Shown here: piece by piece, positions 1 through 8,661 of the stretch
How positions within the stretch are numbered: the stretch's first letter is position 1
Layout of the letters: each line of letters starts with the position of its first letter
From: Streptomyces sp. NBC_01717
GTDB taxonomy: Bacteria > Actinomycetota > Actinomycetes > Streptomycetales > Streptomycetaceae
DNA length: 64,000 nt
Reading direction: 5' to 3'
Assembly: GCF_036248255.1 (NCBI RefSeq)
Contig: NZ_CP109178.1
Span: 2,914,001 to 2,978,000 of the forward strand
Notes under the pieces: model-generated
Told to the model about the DNA's origin: nothing
Database searches by the model: none
The model's input: only the letters and a program-made list of their open reading frames with translations
Program-made: the position numbers and the translations under genes

Positions 1-225
1 GCCCATCGCGGCCAGGGTTCCTGCCTGCCCCGTGTGCTCCGGTCGCGGAGTCGGGGAAGTGCGGGGACGGGGAAGGGCGTGGCAGTGTTCCCACGCCCCG
101 AAATCGGATGCGACCACTTCTCGTTCCCCCGTCACACACGTGAAGTCAGCTACCACCCTAGTCACTTCGTCATCTCTCCCCAACTGCGCTTTATGGGGAG
201 GGATCCACTTCACCGGGTGATGCCG
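1..225. other. Intergenic region downstream of the mycosin gene
   Basis: No gene can be supported here. The stretch holds an inverted repeat at 75-98 (GGGCGTGG and CCACGCCC around an 8-base loop) and a weaker one near 175-200 (CTCCCCA and TGGGGAG). Either could terminate the minus-strand mycosin transcript or one arriving from the left. The rest of the type VII secretion locus (EccC, EccD, WXG100 substrates) is not in the window and may lie to the left, which is an inference. Confidence 0.4.
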
Positions 226-1449
226 TCATCGCAAACCGCGTCGCCGCCGGACATCGCGGACGACCGTCGCGGTGCCGGCGACCACGGAGATCAGTACGCC
301 CGCTATGGCCAGGGCGTAGGTCGCGTACCGCTCGCTGCGTTCCTGCGAGGTCTCCGACAGCGACAGATGCGCGGGCGAGGGAGCCTGGGCCCGGGGCGGG
401 GCCGGGTCAGGATGCGGGGCATCCTGCGGGGTGTCGTCGCCGGAGAGTGCGCGGACCGGGTCGACGACGCCCCAGCCGACGAAGTCGTCGTGGCCGGTGA
501 CGGAGCGTTCGGCGGTCTGCTCGATCCGGGCGACGATCTGGGGCGCGGTCCATTTCGGGTACTTGGCGCGCATCAGGGCGGCGACCCCGGCGACGTACGG
601 AGCGGAGAAACTGGTGCCGTTGTCGGTGCACTGGCCGTTACCGGGGACGGTGGAGACGATGTCGACGCCGGGTGCGGCGACGCCGACGAACGTACCGGCC
701 TGGGAGAAGGCGGCGCGCTCGTTGTTGCGGTCCGACGAGGCGACGGCGAGGACGCCGCCGAAGGCCGCCGGATAGGTGTTCCTCAGCTTGCCGTCCATGC
801 CGTTGTTGCCCGCGGAGGCGACCACGACGACGTCCTTGGTGAGCGCCCTGGCCACTGCCTTCCCCAGCGTGGAATCCGGGGTCAGCGACTTCGTCGTGTC
901 CTGGGAGATGTTGATGACCTGCGCGCCCTCGGCGATCGCGTGGCCGATCGCGGCGGCCATCGTGGTGTCCTTGCCGCTGTTCTTCTCGTCGTTCTGGCGG
1001 ATCGGGATGATCGTGGCCTCGGGCGCCAGGCCGACGAAGCCGGTGCCCTTGCGGGGGCGGGCGGCGATGATGCCGGCGACCTTGGTCCCGTGGCCGACCT
1101 CATCCACGGTGCCGTCGCTCTTGCCGCCCTTGAGGTAGTCGGCGCCCGCGGAGGCGTCGACGGCGGTCTGGAGCTGCGGGTTGGTGTTGTCGACACCGGT
1201 GTCGATGACCGCGACGCGGACGCCCTTGCCCTTGGTGTCCTGCCACAGTTCGTCGAGCAGGACCCGCTGCAGCGACCAGGGGCGGCCCTCGTACTGCTTC
1301 TTCATCGGGAAGGCGCATTCGCCGCTGCCGTCTATCCCGACGTCGCTCCGGTCGCCCGGGCGCTCCTCGGCGTACGCCGCCTGGGGCGCCGCCAGTGCGG
1401 CCAGCGCTGCGGTGGCCGCCGTCAGCAGGGCCGTCTTCCGGTACAACAT
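226..1449 (-). CDS. mycP: Mycosin-type subtilisin-like serine protease of the type VII secretion system
   Basis: This 407-residue protein is a secreted, membrane-anchored S8 protease of the mycosin group, which in ESX systems stabilises the secretion complex and cleaves some substrates. An N-terminal signal sequence covers residues 1-27 and ends in AYA. The catalytic triad is visible: Asp83 in VIDTGVD, His120 in GHGTKVAG and Ser280 in GTSFSAPYVAG, with the oxyanion-hole Asn in ASAGNNG. One C-terminal transmembrane helix (about residues 373-395) is followed by a basic tail. It lies 46 bp downstream of eccB on the same strand, so the two are probably co-transcribed. The length matches the family. 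Confidence 0.93.
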   Translation of the reverse strand: MLYRKTALLTAATAALAALAAPQAAYAEERPGDRSDVGIDGSGECAFPMKKQYEGRPWSLQRVLLDELWQDTKGKGVRVAVIDTGVDNTNPQLQTAVDASAGADYLKGGKSDGTVDEVGHGTKVAGIIAARPRKGTGFVGLAPEATIIPIRQNDEKNSGKDTTMAAAIGHAIAEGAQVINISQDTTKSLTPDSTLGKAVARALTKDVVVVASAGNNGMDGKLRNTYPAAFGGVLAVASSDRNNERAAFSQAGTFVGVAAPGVDIVSTVPGNGQCTDNGTSFSAPYVAGVAALMRAKYPKWTAPQIVARIEQTAERSVTGHDDFVGWGVVDPVRALSGDDTPQDAPHPDPAPPRAQAPSPAHLSLSETSQERSERYATYALAIAGVLISVVAGTATVVRDVRRRRGLR

Positions 1450-1495
1450 CTGTTCCTCTCCCCCGAGTTCTACGAGCCGTTCGCGAATATCCCGG

Positions 1496-3046
1496 TCAGG
1501 AGCCCTGGGGCTGGCGAGCGCTGTTGGTGTCGAGTCGCGGGCCCTTGGACAGGAACTCTGACCAGGCGAGCGGGACGAGAGAGGGCGTCACCTTCTCGTA
1601 TCCCAGCCTGATCTGGGCCTGGCTGGGCTCGGGGCGGCCGTCCGTCCCGCTCTGCTGCTCGCCGGCGCCGATGTCGGAACGCCTGGAATCGCTGTCGCCG
1701 TTCGCCTGAACGGCGTACCGCAGTCCGGTGTCGGTCACCAGGAAGAGTGAGCCGTCGGGGCTGGTCTGCTGCCCTCGTACCTGGGTGTAGAGGAGACCGC
1801 TGCCGGGGGTGACGTAGGTGCTGGTGCCACCTGCGCTGATGGAGGCGGGGTACGCGGTGCCCGCCCAGGTGCTGAGCGTCGGGCGGCCGTTGCCGTCCAC
1901 CTTGCGCAGCACGCTGCAGATGGTGTCCCGGTCGCCGCTGCCACCCTCGATGGCGTTCACCTGGCCGGTCCTCCGCGTGGGCCAGCGCCCCGCCTGGCCG
2001 GTGAAGGCGGCAGGGTCGGGAACGAACTTCTGGAGTCCGACGGCGCGCGCCTCGCTCTTCAGGTTGAGCACGGCCGTCTGCGGGGAGTTGATCAGCAGCC
2101 AGGCGGTGAACTCGGAGACCGGCTGGACCTTGCCGTCGAGGACCACGTAGTGGGTGGTGCCTTCGCCGGTACGGGTCCGCAAAACCATGCCGACCCGGTT
2201 CTCCTCCGTGGAGAGCTGTCCGTCGATGTGCGCGTCCGCGCCGACGGTGCCGGGGATCTGCGGGAAGACGATCGGGCTGCCTTCGTTCAGGGTGGCCAGC
2301 CAGTCGTCGGTGACGGACTGCGGCTGCCGGCTGCCGACGAGGGCGCCGGTCAGGTGGCCGTTGTCGGCAACGGTCTCGTCGATGCGGTATTTCGTGCCAC
2401 TCGCATCGACGAGATAGCGGGCGCCGGTCTGACCCTTGACGTACAGGACCTCGCCGCCGCTGAGCCTATGGGCGCCTTCGGTCCGCTTGTTGTCGCGCTC
2501 GGCGAAGACGAAGGCGGCCTTCTGCACGGTGTTGCCCTTGCCTCCGGGCTGTTCGCAGACGGCCCACCGCTTGGCCGTGCCCGCGTCGTTCGCCTCGGGC
2601 AGCCGGTCGGGGGCGTACGGGATGCCGAGGACCGGTCCGCGAGGCGGCTTGCCCGCGTCGAGGATGTCGTCGGGTACCTGGATGACGTCGTACTGCTGCG
2701 GGGTGAGGAGCAGTCGGGCGGAGGCGAGGTTCAGTACGGGATGCAGCAGGGTCTTTTTCTTCTTGCCCTTGCCCGTGGTGAGCACGACATAGCGGGTGGT
2801 GGACTGCTTGCCGACGATCACGTTGGTGAAGGGCTTGTCCCAGTCCTTGGGTGCGGTGGGCTTGAACATGCCGTAGGCACCGAAGCCCGCGAGGATCAGC
2901 GCCCCGGCCACCATGCTCGGGAGGACGGCGCGCAACGGGCGCGGCGCGCCCTCCTCGGTGCCGGTGGGCGAGGGTTGGAGAAATGCCGCCACCGTGCGCT
3001 TCTTCGCAAAGGTGTACGCGTTGAGTTCATCCCGCCGTGATGCCAT
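1496..3046 (-). CDS. eccB: Type VII secretion core protein EccB
   Basis: EccB is a core, mostly periplasmic-side component of the ESX membrane complex. The ATG at 3046 begins MASRRDELNAYTFAKKR, the characteristic EccB opening, and gives 516 residues; an upstream in-frame extension was rejected for lack of family resemblance. A single transmembrane helix lies at about residues 41-61, followed by a large extracytoplasmic domain. The C-terminal part contains GSGLLYTQV, LVTDTGLRYAV and the final LGY segment typical of the family. It is divergent from eccE across an intergenic region of about 225 bp and is followed by the mycosin gene. Confidence 0.93.
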   Translation of the reverse strand: MASRRDELNAYTFAKKRTVAAFLQPSPTGTEEGAPRPLRAVLPSMVAGALILAGFGAYGMFKPTAPKDWDKPFTNVIVGKQSTTRYVVLTTGKGKKKKTLLHPVLNLASARLLLTPQQYDVIQVPDDILDAGKPPRGPVLGIPYAPDRLPEANDAGTAKRWAVCEQPGGKGNTVQKAAFVFAERDNKRTEGAHRLSGGEVLYVKGQTGARYLVDASGTKYRIDETVADNGHLTGALVGSRQPQSVTDDWLATLNEGSPIVFPQIPGTVGADAHIDGQLSTEENRVGMVLRTRTGEGTTHYVVLDGKVQPVSEFTAWLLINSPQTAVLNLKSEARAVGLQKFVPDPAAFTGQAGRWPTRRTGQVNAIEGGSGDRDTICSVLRKVDGNGRPTLSTWAGTAYPASISAGGTSTYVTPGSGLLYTQVRGQQTSPDGSLFLVTDTGLRYAVQANGDSDSRRSDIGAGEQQSGTDGRPEPSQAQIRLGYEKVTPSLVPLAWSEFLSKGPRLDTNSARQPQGS

Positions 3047-3272
3047 GAGTCTGCGTGTCTCCCGTGTCTCCCCGCGCGGCTCCAGGAGTTCGCGTCCCCC
3101 GACCCCTGCGCCGGCCCCCCGGATGCCGGACCGCGCTGCCGGACAGGCCCCTACTATGCCTGCTGACCCCGGGCGGCCGCGGGGCGGGTAGGGTGATCCA
3201 GCCGCCAAAGCCCCCGGCGGGACAGGGGTGATCGGGTCGAAACGGGGGCCTTATGAACGGGGGAATGCCGGA

Positions 3273-4637
3273 ATGATGTCTTCCGCGACGCGGACACGTC
3301 CGGCCGGGAACGCACCGCCCTCCGCAGCCCACACACCCACCGGAGCGGCGTCCTCCCCGTACCGGCCCGGCGGACCGGCTCGCGGCTCCTCCGGCCCCGG
3401 CCAACAGACCCTCCGGCGGGTGAACGGACGCCCCGGACACTTCGGTTCGTTCCGATTGCAACAACTCGTACTGATCGAGATCGCGGCTGCGCTGCTGCTC
3501 GTGGCCTGGGTGATCGAGCCGCTGCTGCTGGTTCCGGCCGGCGCGGTCGCCACTGCGCTGGTGCTGCTCGCCGTCCTGCGCAGACACCGCCGTTCGCTGC
3601 CCGAGTGGCTGGGCACCGCGATCGCGCTCCGCGCACGCACCCGCAGGGCCGCGTCGCTGGTGCTGCCCGTGGGTACCGAGCCGGGGATCGCGCCCGCCGT
3701 CGAGTGCGACCCGGCGCTGCGCACGTACTCGTTCAGCGACCGTGACCGGCGGCCGGTCGGGATGATCGGTGACGGTACGTTCGTCACCGCCGTACTGCAG
3801 ATCGAGTCGGACGCCACGGCGCTGCGGCCCGACCGGTCCGCGCAGCCGCTGCCGCTGACCCTGGTCCGGGACGTGCTCGACGTCGACGGCATCCGCCTGG
3901 AGTCGGCGCAGATCGTGCAGCACACCCAGCCCGCGCCCGCCCCGCATCTGCCCCCGCAGTCCGTCGCGGCGCGCAACTACGCACCGCTGCAGGCCCGGAC
4001 GGGATCGCCCGCGGTCCGGATCACCTGGATCGCGCTCAAGCTGGACCCGGAACTCTGCCCGGAGGCCGTGCAGGCGCGCGGCGGCGGGGTCGAAGGGGCG
4101 CAGAAGTGTCTCGTACGCGCTGCCGATCAGCTGGCCAGCAGACTGACGGGGGCCGGTTTCCGCGCGACGGTGCTGACCGAGCAGGAGTTGACGTCGGCGA
4201 TCGCGACCTCGGCCTGCGTCAGCCCGTCGGCCATGGAGCAGGCGGGCCGGGCCCACACACCGGCGCGGCGCACCGAGGAGACCGCGCGGACCTGGCGCTG
4301 CGACGACCGGTGGCACACCACCTACTGGGTGGGGCGCTGGCCGCAGTTCGGCGGGGCGATGAACGGCGGCGGGGCGTCGATGCCGCAGCTGGTCGCGCTG
4401 CTCACCTCGCTCCCGGCGCTCGCCACGACCTTCAGCCTGACGCTGGGACACGGCGACCGGCAGGAGGTCTCGATCGCCGGCCACGTCCGGATAACGGGGC
4501 GCAGCGACGAGGAACTGCTCACCGCCCGGCATGAGTTGGAGCGCACCGCGCGTGGCGTGAAGACATCGCTGGTACGACTCGACCGCGAGCAGCTGCCCGG
4601 CGTGCTCGCCACGCTGCCGCTCGGGGGTACCCGCTGA
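3273..4637 (+). CDS. eccE: Type VII secretion protein EccE-like
   Basis: The protein (454 residues from the ATG at 3273; an ATG at 3228 is also in frame) has a low-complexity Ala/Pro/Gly N-terminus. Two adjacent transmembrane helices follow around residues 65-105 (LVLIEIAAALLLVAWVIEPL and LLVPAGAVATALVLLAVL), then a soluble domain of about 340 residues. This two-helix plus cytosolic domain layout is that of EccE, which in ESX complexes binds the outer face of EccB/EccC. The position beside eccB and mycP supports the call. The start is uncertain: ATG 3273 has a GGGGGA stretch a few bases upstream. The stop overlaps the next ATG by one base (TGATG). Confidence 0.82.
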   Translation: MMSSATRTRPAGNAPPSAAHTPTGAASSPYRPGGPARGSSGPGQQTLRRVNGRPGHFGSFRLQQLVLIEIAAALLLVAWVIEPLLLVPAGAVATALVLLAVLRRHRRSLPEWLGTAIALRARTRRAASLVLPVGTEPGIAPAVECDPALRTYSFSDRDRRPVGMIGDGTFVTAVLQIESDATALRPDRSAQPLPLTLVRDVLDVDGIRLESAQIVQHTQPAPAPHLPPQSVAARNYAPLQARTGSPAVRITWIALKLDPELCPEAVQARGGGVEGAQKCLVRAADQLASRLTGAGFRATVLTEQELTSAIATSACVSPSAMEQAGRAHTPARRTEETARTWRCDDRWHTTYWVGRWPQFGGAMNGGGASMPQLVALLTSLPALATTFSLTLGHGDRQEVSIAGHVRITGRSDEELLTARHELERTARGVKTSLVRLDREQLPGVLATLPLGGTR

Positions 4638-5359
4638 TGTCCGTACCCACCAGTGCCCGCGCCCGGCTGGGCTTCGGGCTGATCGGACCGCGTCGCAGCC
4701 GGCACACGGTCTCCGTCGAGCAACTGGCCTCGATGGCCCTGCCGGTCGGCGACGACGGCATGGTGATCGGCGTGGACGCCGAGGGGCGGCCCGCCGTGCT
4801 CGGCATCAACCGGCCGACGCCGTACGACGTCACGCTGATCGGCGGGCTGTGGACGGCGCAGGTGCTCGCCCTGCGGGCGGCCGCCATCGGTGCCCGGATC
4901 GTCGTGGAGACCGGCCGGGCCCACGCCTGGACGGGACTCGCACAGGCGGCCGGGGGTGGCCAGCCGTGCATTTCGCTGCACGACGTGGGGCGGGTGCCAC
5001 CGCAGGGCGCCTCGGCCGGCAGCCCGGTGCTCGTGGTGCGGGACTGCGGGATGCGGCCGCCGCGCGGGCGAGTGGTGTCCGGGCCCTGGCAGTCGGTGGT
5101 GACGCTGCTTCCGTATCTGAGTCCGGTGGCGCCCGCGTTGATGAAGAAGGCGTCCCTGGTGGGGATTCAGCGGGTATCTCCTGATGAAGCCACACAGATC
5201 GGGCGAATCGCACATCTGCCGGCGACCGCGACGCAGGCGCTGTCGACGCTGGCGGACGGGGTCACCCTCTGGTGCACGGAACGGGACCGGCAGTTCGTGA
5301 TGACGCAGGCCACCGATGCGGAGACCGGGCTGCTGGGCGGCGCACGACGGATGGACTGA
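4637..5359 (+). CDS. Uncharacterised protein coupled to eccE
   Basis: This 240-residue protein has no motif I recognise. It is soluble, with no signal peptide or transmembrane helix, mixed alpha/beta in character, and ends LLGGARRMD. Its ATG shares one base with the eccE stop (TGATG), so translation is probably coupled, and it lies between two type VII secretion genes. The strong G/C third-position bias supports real coding. A role as a cytosolic partner or assembly factor of the ESX complex is an inference from context only. Confidence 0.8.
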   Translation: MSVPTSARARLGFGLIGPRRSRHTVSVEQLASMALPVGDDGMVIGVDAEGRPAVLGINRPTPYDVTLIGGLWTAQVLALRAAAIGARIVVETGRAHAWTGLAQAAGGGQPCISLHDVGRVPPQGASAGSPVLVVRDCGMRPPRGRVVSGPWQSVVTLLPYLSPVAPALMKKASLVGIQRVSPDEATQIGRIAHLPATATQALSTLADGVTLWCTERDRQFVMTQATDAETGLLGGARRMD

Positions 5360-5695
5360 GCCTCGCAAGCGTGCGGGGTACTACCGACCCCGGGCAAGGC
5401 GCACGGAATGTTCACATATCCGTATGCAGATGTACGAGTTTGACCGCTTCGCTCTTCACGCTCTGCCGTACTCGGTTCACTTGGGGGCTACGCGTGACGT
5501 ACTGGACAGCTCTTGCGGTGCCCTACGGCCTGCCGGAGGGGGCCCGATGACGATTAGGGTGGGTGGGGGCGCGGCAGAAGAACCTGCGGGCAGGCAATGC
5601 GCGTCCCAAGGGGGAGAGCCGGGCGGTTCGGAATACGGGAACGGTCGCCCCCACCCACCACGGCACAAGGGTGCTCGACCACACCAGGAGGCAAA
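5360..5695 (+). other. Intergenic region upstream of the MinD-like ATPase gene
   Basis: This stretch holds no convincing gene. It contains locally A/T-rich sequence around 5407-5440 (ttcacatatccgtatgcag) that stands out from the surrounding GC-rich DNA and could carry a promoter, plus a purine-rich 3' part leading into the AGGAGG ribosome-binding site at 5686-5691. I cannot define -35 and -10 elements with confidence. Confidence 0.35.
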
Positions 5696-8464
5696 GTGAA
5701 CGGCGATCGGGACGAAATCCGAGAGGGCTGGAGCAGGCCCGTCGACGAGTCGTCCGACGCGGAGCCCGCCGAGATGACGGGTGAGTTCACCATCGACTAC
5801 ACCCCGCCCGCCTGGTACACGCAGAACGCGTCCGGGGACTCCTCGGGCGGGGCCGGATCGCACCTGGCGCCGCCTCCGCCGCCCAACGGGGCGCCGGTGT
5901 CCGTGCCCGGGCTGCCGGCCGGGGGCGGCTTCGAGCCCACCTGGGCTCCGACGCCGCCCGCACCCGCACCGCCGGTGGCACCGGTCGAGCCGACGCCCCC
6001 TGCTGCTGCCGCTGTCGCCGATCCCTCCTCCCCCGCACCCGGGGCGGGGGAGGCGAGTGGTGCGCCGGCTCCCTTCGGAGGCGGAGACCTGGAGAGCGGC
6101 GCGACCATGCGGTTCTCGCCGGCCGCACTGAAGCGGGAGATCGCGGAGCGGGAGGCTGCGGCCGCGGAGGCCGCGGACGCCGCTGTGGCCGCGACCGCGG
6201 CTGCGACAAATGCCCCGACGGCGGACGGGGCCGCTACCGGTGATCGTGGCCGGGACGGTGGCGCGGCCGATGCGGGCACTACCGCCGGATCCGATTCCGT
6301 GCAGCCTTCCGACGCGGCGACCGACGACGGCAACGGCGATGCGGATTCGGTGACCGATGCGGTCAGGGACTCCGTTACGGACGAAGTTCCGGCCGACGTT
6401 CCTGCCGACGCCGACGAGCCTGTCGGCCCTGCGCCCTCGGACGCCATTTCGGATGCGGTGCCGCAGAACGCCCCGCCGGCTGCTGCGCCGCCGACCCCTT
6501 GGACCCCGGCACCGCCCGCGCAGGGCGGGCTGCCGCCGCTGCCGCCCGCCTTCCAGCCCGCCGCGCCGCAGCCCGACGCGCCCCAGCCGGCGCCGCAGTG
6601 GCCGGCGACGGGGCCTGCCCAGACGAACCAGGCGCCCGGCGGTTACGGGTTCCCGAACCCCGGGCAGGCTCCGCAAGCGCCTCAGCCACCGCAGGCACCT
6701 CAGCTGCCCGCCCAGCGGAACGCCCCGGCGCCGCAGAGCGGTTACGGATTCCCCCCGCAGCCGCAGGCGCCCGCCCAAGGAGTGCCGCTGCCGCCGCAGG
6801 TTCCGCAGCACCCCGCTCCCCCCGCGCCGCCGGCGCCGCCGGCGCAGGGCGCATACGGGTTCCCGCAACCGCCTCAGGTGCCGCAGTCACCGCAGTGGCC
6901 CGCACAACAGAGCGCCCCGCAGCCGCCCCAGGGCAACCAGCCGCCGGTCCAGGGCGCACCCAATCTGCCCGCGCCGGTCGCGCCCCAGCCGCCCGCCCAC
7001 CAGCAACAGCCCCAGCCACCCCAGCAGCAGCACCCGCAACAGCAGCCGCCGCAGGGTCCGCCCGTCGACCCGCGCACCGGCGCGGCCTGGCCCACCCCGG
7101 TCACCCATGACCAGCGCGAGCGTTCCGTGCCCGGCGCGCCCCTCGGTTACACGGCGGCCGTGGAGCTGTCCTCCGACCGCCTGGTCCGGGGCAAGCAGAA
7201 GGCCAAGAGCAGTCGCGCGCCGTCCGCCGCGTCCCGCTTCAAGCTGGGCAACAAGAAGGAGGAGGCCGAGCGGCAGCGCAAGCTCGACCTGATCCGTACA
7301 CCCGTGCTGTCGTGCTACCGGATCGCGGTCATCAGCCTCAAGGGCGGGGTCGGCAAGACCACGACGACCACCGCGCTCGGCGCGACCCTGGCCACCGAGC
7401 GCCAGGACAAGATCCTCGCCATCGACGCCAACCCGGACGCCGGTACGCTCGGCCGCCGCGTGCGTCGCGAGACCGGGGCCACCATCCGCGACCTGGTCCA
7501 GGCGATCCCGTACCTCAACTCGTACATGGACATCCGCCGATTCACCTCGCAGGCGCCCTCCGGTCTGGAGATCATCGCCAACGACGTGGACCCGGCGGTC
7601 TCGACGACCTTCAACGACGAGGACTACCGGCGCGCGATCGATGTCCTCGGCAAGCAGTACCCGATCATCCTCACCGACTCGGGTACCGGTCTGCTCTACA
7701 GCGCGATGCGCGGAGTGCTGGACCTCGCCGACCAGTTGATCATCATCTCGACGCCGTCGGTCGACGGTGCCTCCAGCGCCTCCACGACGCTGGACTGGCT
7801 GTCGGCGCACGGGTACGCGGAACTGGTGCAGCGCTCGATCACCGTCATCTCCGGGGTCCGCGAGACCGGAAAGATGATCAAGGTCGATGACATCGTGCAG
7901 CACTTCGAGACGCGCTGCCGGGGCGTGATCGTCGTACCGTTCGACGAGCATCTGTCGGCCGGCGCCGAGGTCGATCTGGACATGATGCGCCCGAAGACCC
8001 GTGAGGCGTACTTCAATCTCTCCGCGCTGGTCGCCGAGGACTTCCCGCGCGCCCAGCAGCAGCAGGGCCTGTGGACGTCGGACGGCAGCAACCCGCCGCC
8101 GCAGTTCGCCCCGCCGATGCCCGGACACCAGATGCCCGGTCAGCAGCCTTACGCACCGCAGCAGACGGGCCAGCCGTATCCGCCTCAGCAGCCCCAGCAG
8201 CCCTACCCGCCCCATCAGCCGTACGGGGGACAGCAGCCGTATCCCCCGCACCCCGGTCCCGGTGTGCAGCAGAACGGGTGGCAGCAGTCGCTGCCGTCCC
8301 AGGCCCAGTCCCCGGCGAGCCCGGCCGGCCTGCCCGCGGCGCAGCAGCACGGTGGTCAGCCCGGCTTGCCGGCACAGCAGGACCACCCCGAACTGCAAGG
8401 CCCCGTCCCGCCCGCAGGCTGGCAGCAGCACCCTCCGCAGCCGCCGTCAGCGCCTCAGCAGTAA
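5696..8464 (+). CDS. Proline-rich MinD/ParA-like ATPase, EspI-like, type VII secretion associated
   Basis: The GTG at 5696 is preceded by AGGAGG at 5686-5691 and gives 922 residues. Residues 1 to about 490 are low complexity and rich in Pro, Ala and Gln, with a repeated GYGFP motif. A P-loop ATPase domain follows at about 540-800: a deviant Walker [11 protein letters not shown], then [15 protein letters not shown] with the DxNPD/DxD-type motif of MinD and ParA, and [13 protein letters not shown]. The C-terminal 130 residues are again Pro/Gln-rich. The layout matches mycobacterial EspI, an ESX-associated ATPase; the function here is inferred from layout and neighbours. It is followed by a strong hairpin terminator. 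Confidence 0.85.
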   Translation: MNGDRDEIREGWSRPVDESSDAEPAEMTGEFTIDYTPPAWYTQNASGDSSGGAGSHLAPPPPPNGAPVSVPGLPAGGGFEPTWAPTPPAPAPPVAPVEPTPPAAAAVADPSSPAPGAGEASGAPAPFGGGDLESGATMRFSPAALKREIAEREAAAAEAADAAVAATAAATNAPTADGAATGDRGRDGGAADAGTTAGSDSVQPSDAATDDGNGDADSVTDAVRDSVTDEVPADVPADADEPVGPAPSDAISDAVPQNAPPAAAPPTPWTPAPPAQGGLPPLPPAFQPAAPQPDAPQPAPQWPATGPAQTNQAPGGYGFPNPGQAPQAPQPPQAPQLPAQRNAPAPQSGYGFPPQPQAPAQGVPLPPQVPQHPAPPAPPAPPAQGAYGFPQPPQVPQSPQWPAQQSAPQPPQGNQPPVQGAPNLPAPVAPQPPAHQQQPQPPQQQHPQQQPPQGPPVDPRTGAAWPTPVTHDQRERSVPGAPLGYTAAVELSSDRLVRGKQKAKSSRAPSAASRFKLGNKKEEAERQRKLDLIRTPVLSCYRIAVISLKGGVGKTTTTTALGATLATERQDKILAIDANPDAGTLGRRVRRETGATIRDLVQAIPYLNSYMDIRRFTSQAPSGLEIIANDVDPAVSTTFNDEDYRRAIDVLGKQYPIILTDSGTGLLYSAMRGVLDLADQLIIISTPSVDGASSASTTLDWLSAHGYAELVQRSITVISGVRETGKMIKVDDIVQHFETRCRGVIVVPFDEHLSAGAEVDLDMMRPKTREAYFNLSALVAEDFPRAQQQQGLWTSDGSNPPPQFAPPMPGHQMPGQQPYAPQQTGQPYPPQQPQQPYPPHQPYGGQQPYPPHPGPGVQQNGWQQSLPSQAQSPASPAGLPAAQQHGGQPGLPAQQDHPELQGPVPPAGWQQHPPQPPSAPQQ

Positions 8465-8487
8465 GGCATCAGAGGTCTGAACCAATG

Positions 8488-8521
8488 AGGGCCCGCACCG
8501 TCCCGACGGTGCGGGCCCTTT
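8488..8521 (+). terminator. Intrinsic terminator after the MinD-like ATPase gene
   Basis: A perfect 14-bp stem (8488-8501 with 8506-8519) encloses a CCCG loop and is followed by TTT. It begins 24 bp after the stop codon and separates the type VII locus from the ABC importer. Confidence 0.85.
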
Positions 8522-8661
8522 GGGCATTCCTGCAGCCCACACGCCGTTTGGGGCACCGTTGACGCGACTCGACCAGCGCTGGTAGACCTTCGCTTCACCA
8601 GTTGGCGAACCAGAGATCAACCCGCCTTCTCCGTGCGAGTCATGACGCGAGGTCCCTGTCC

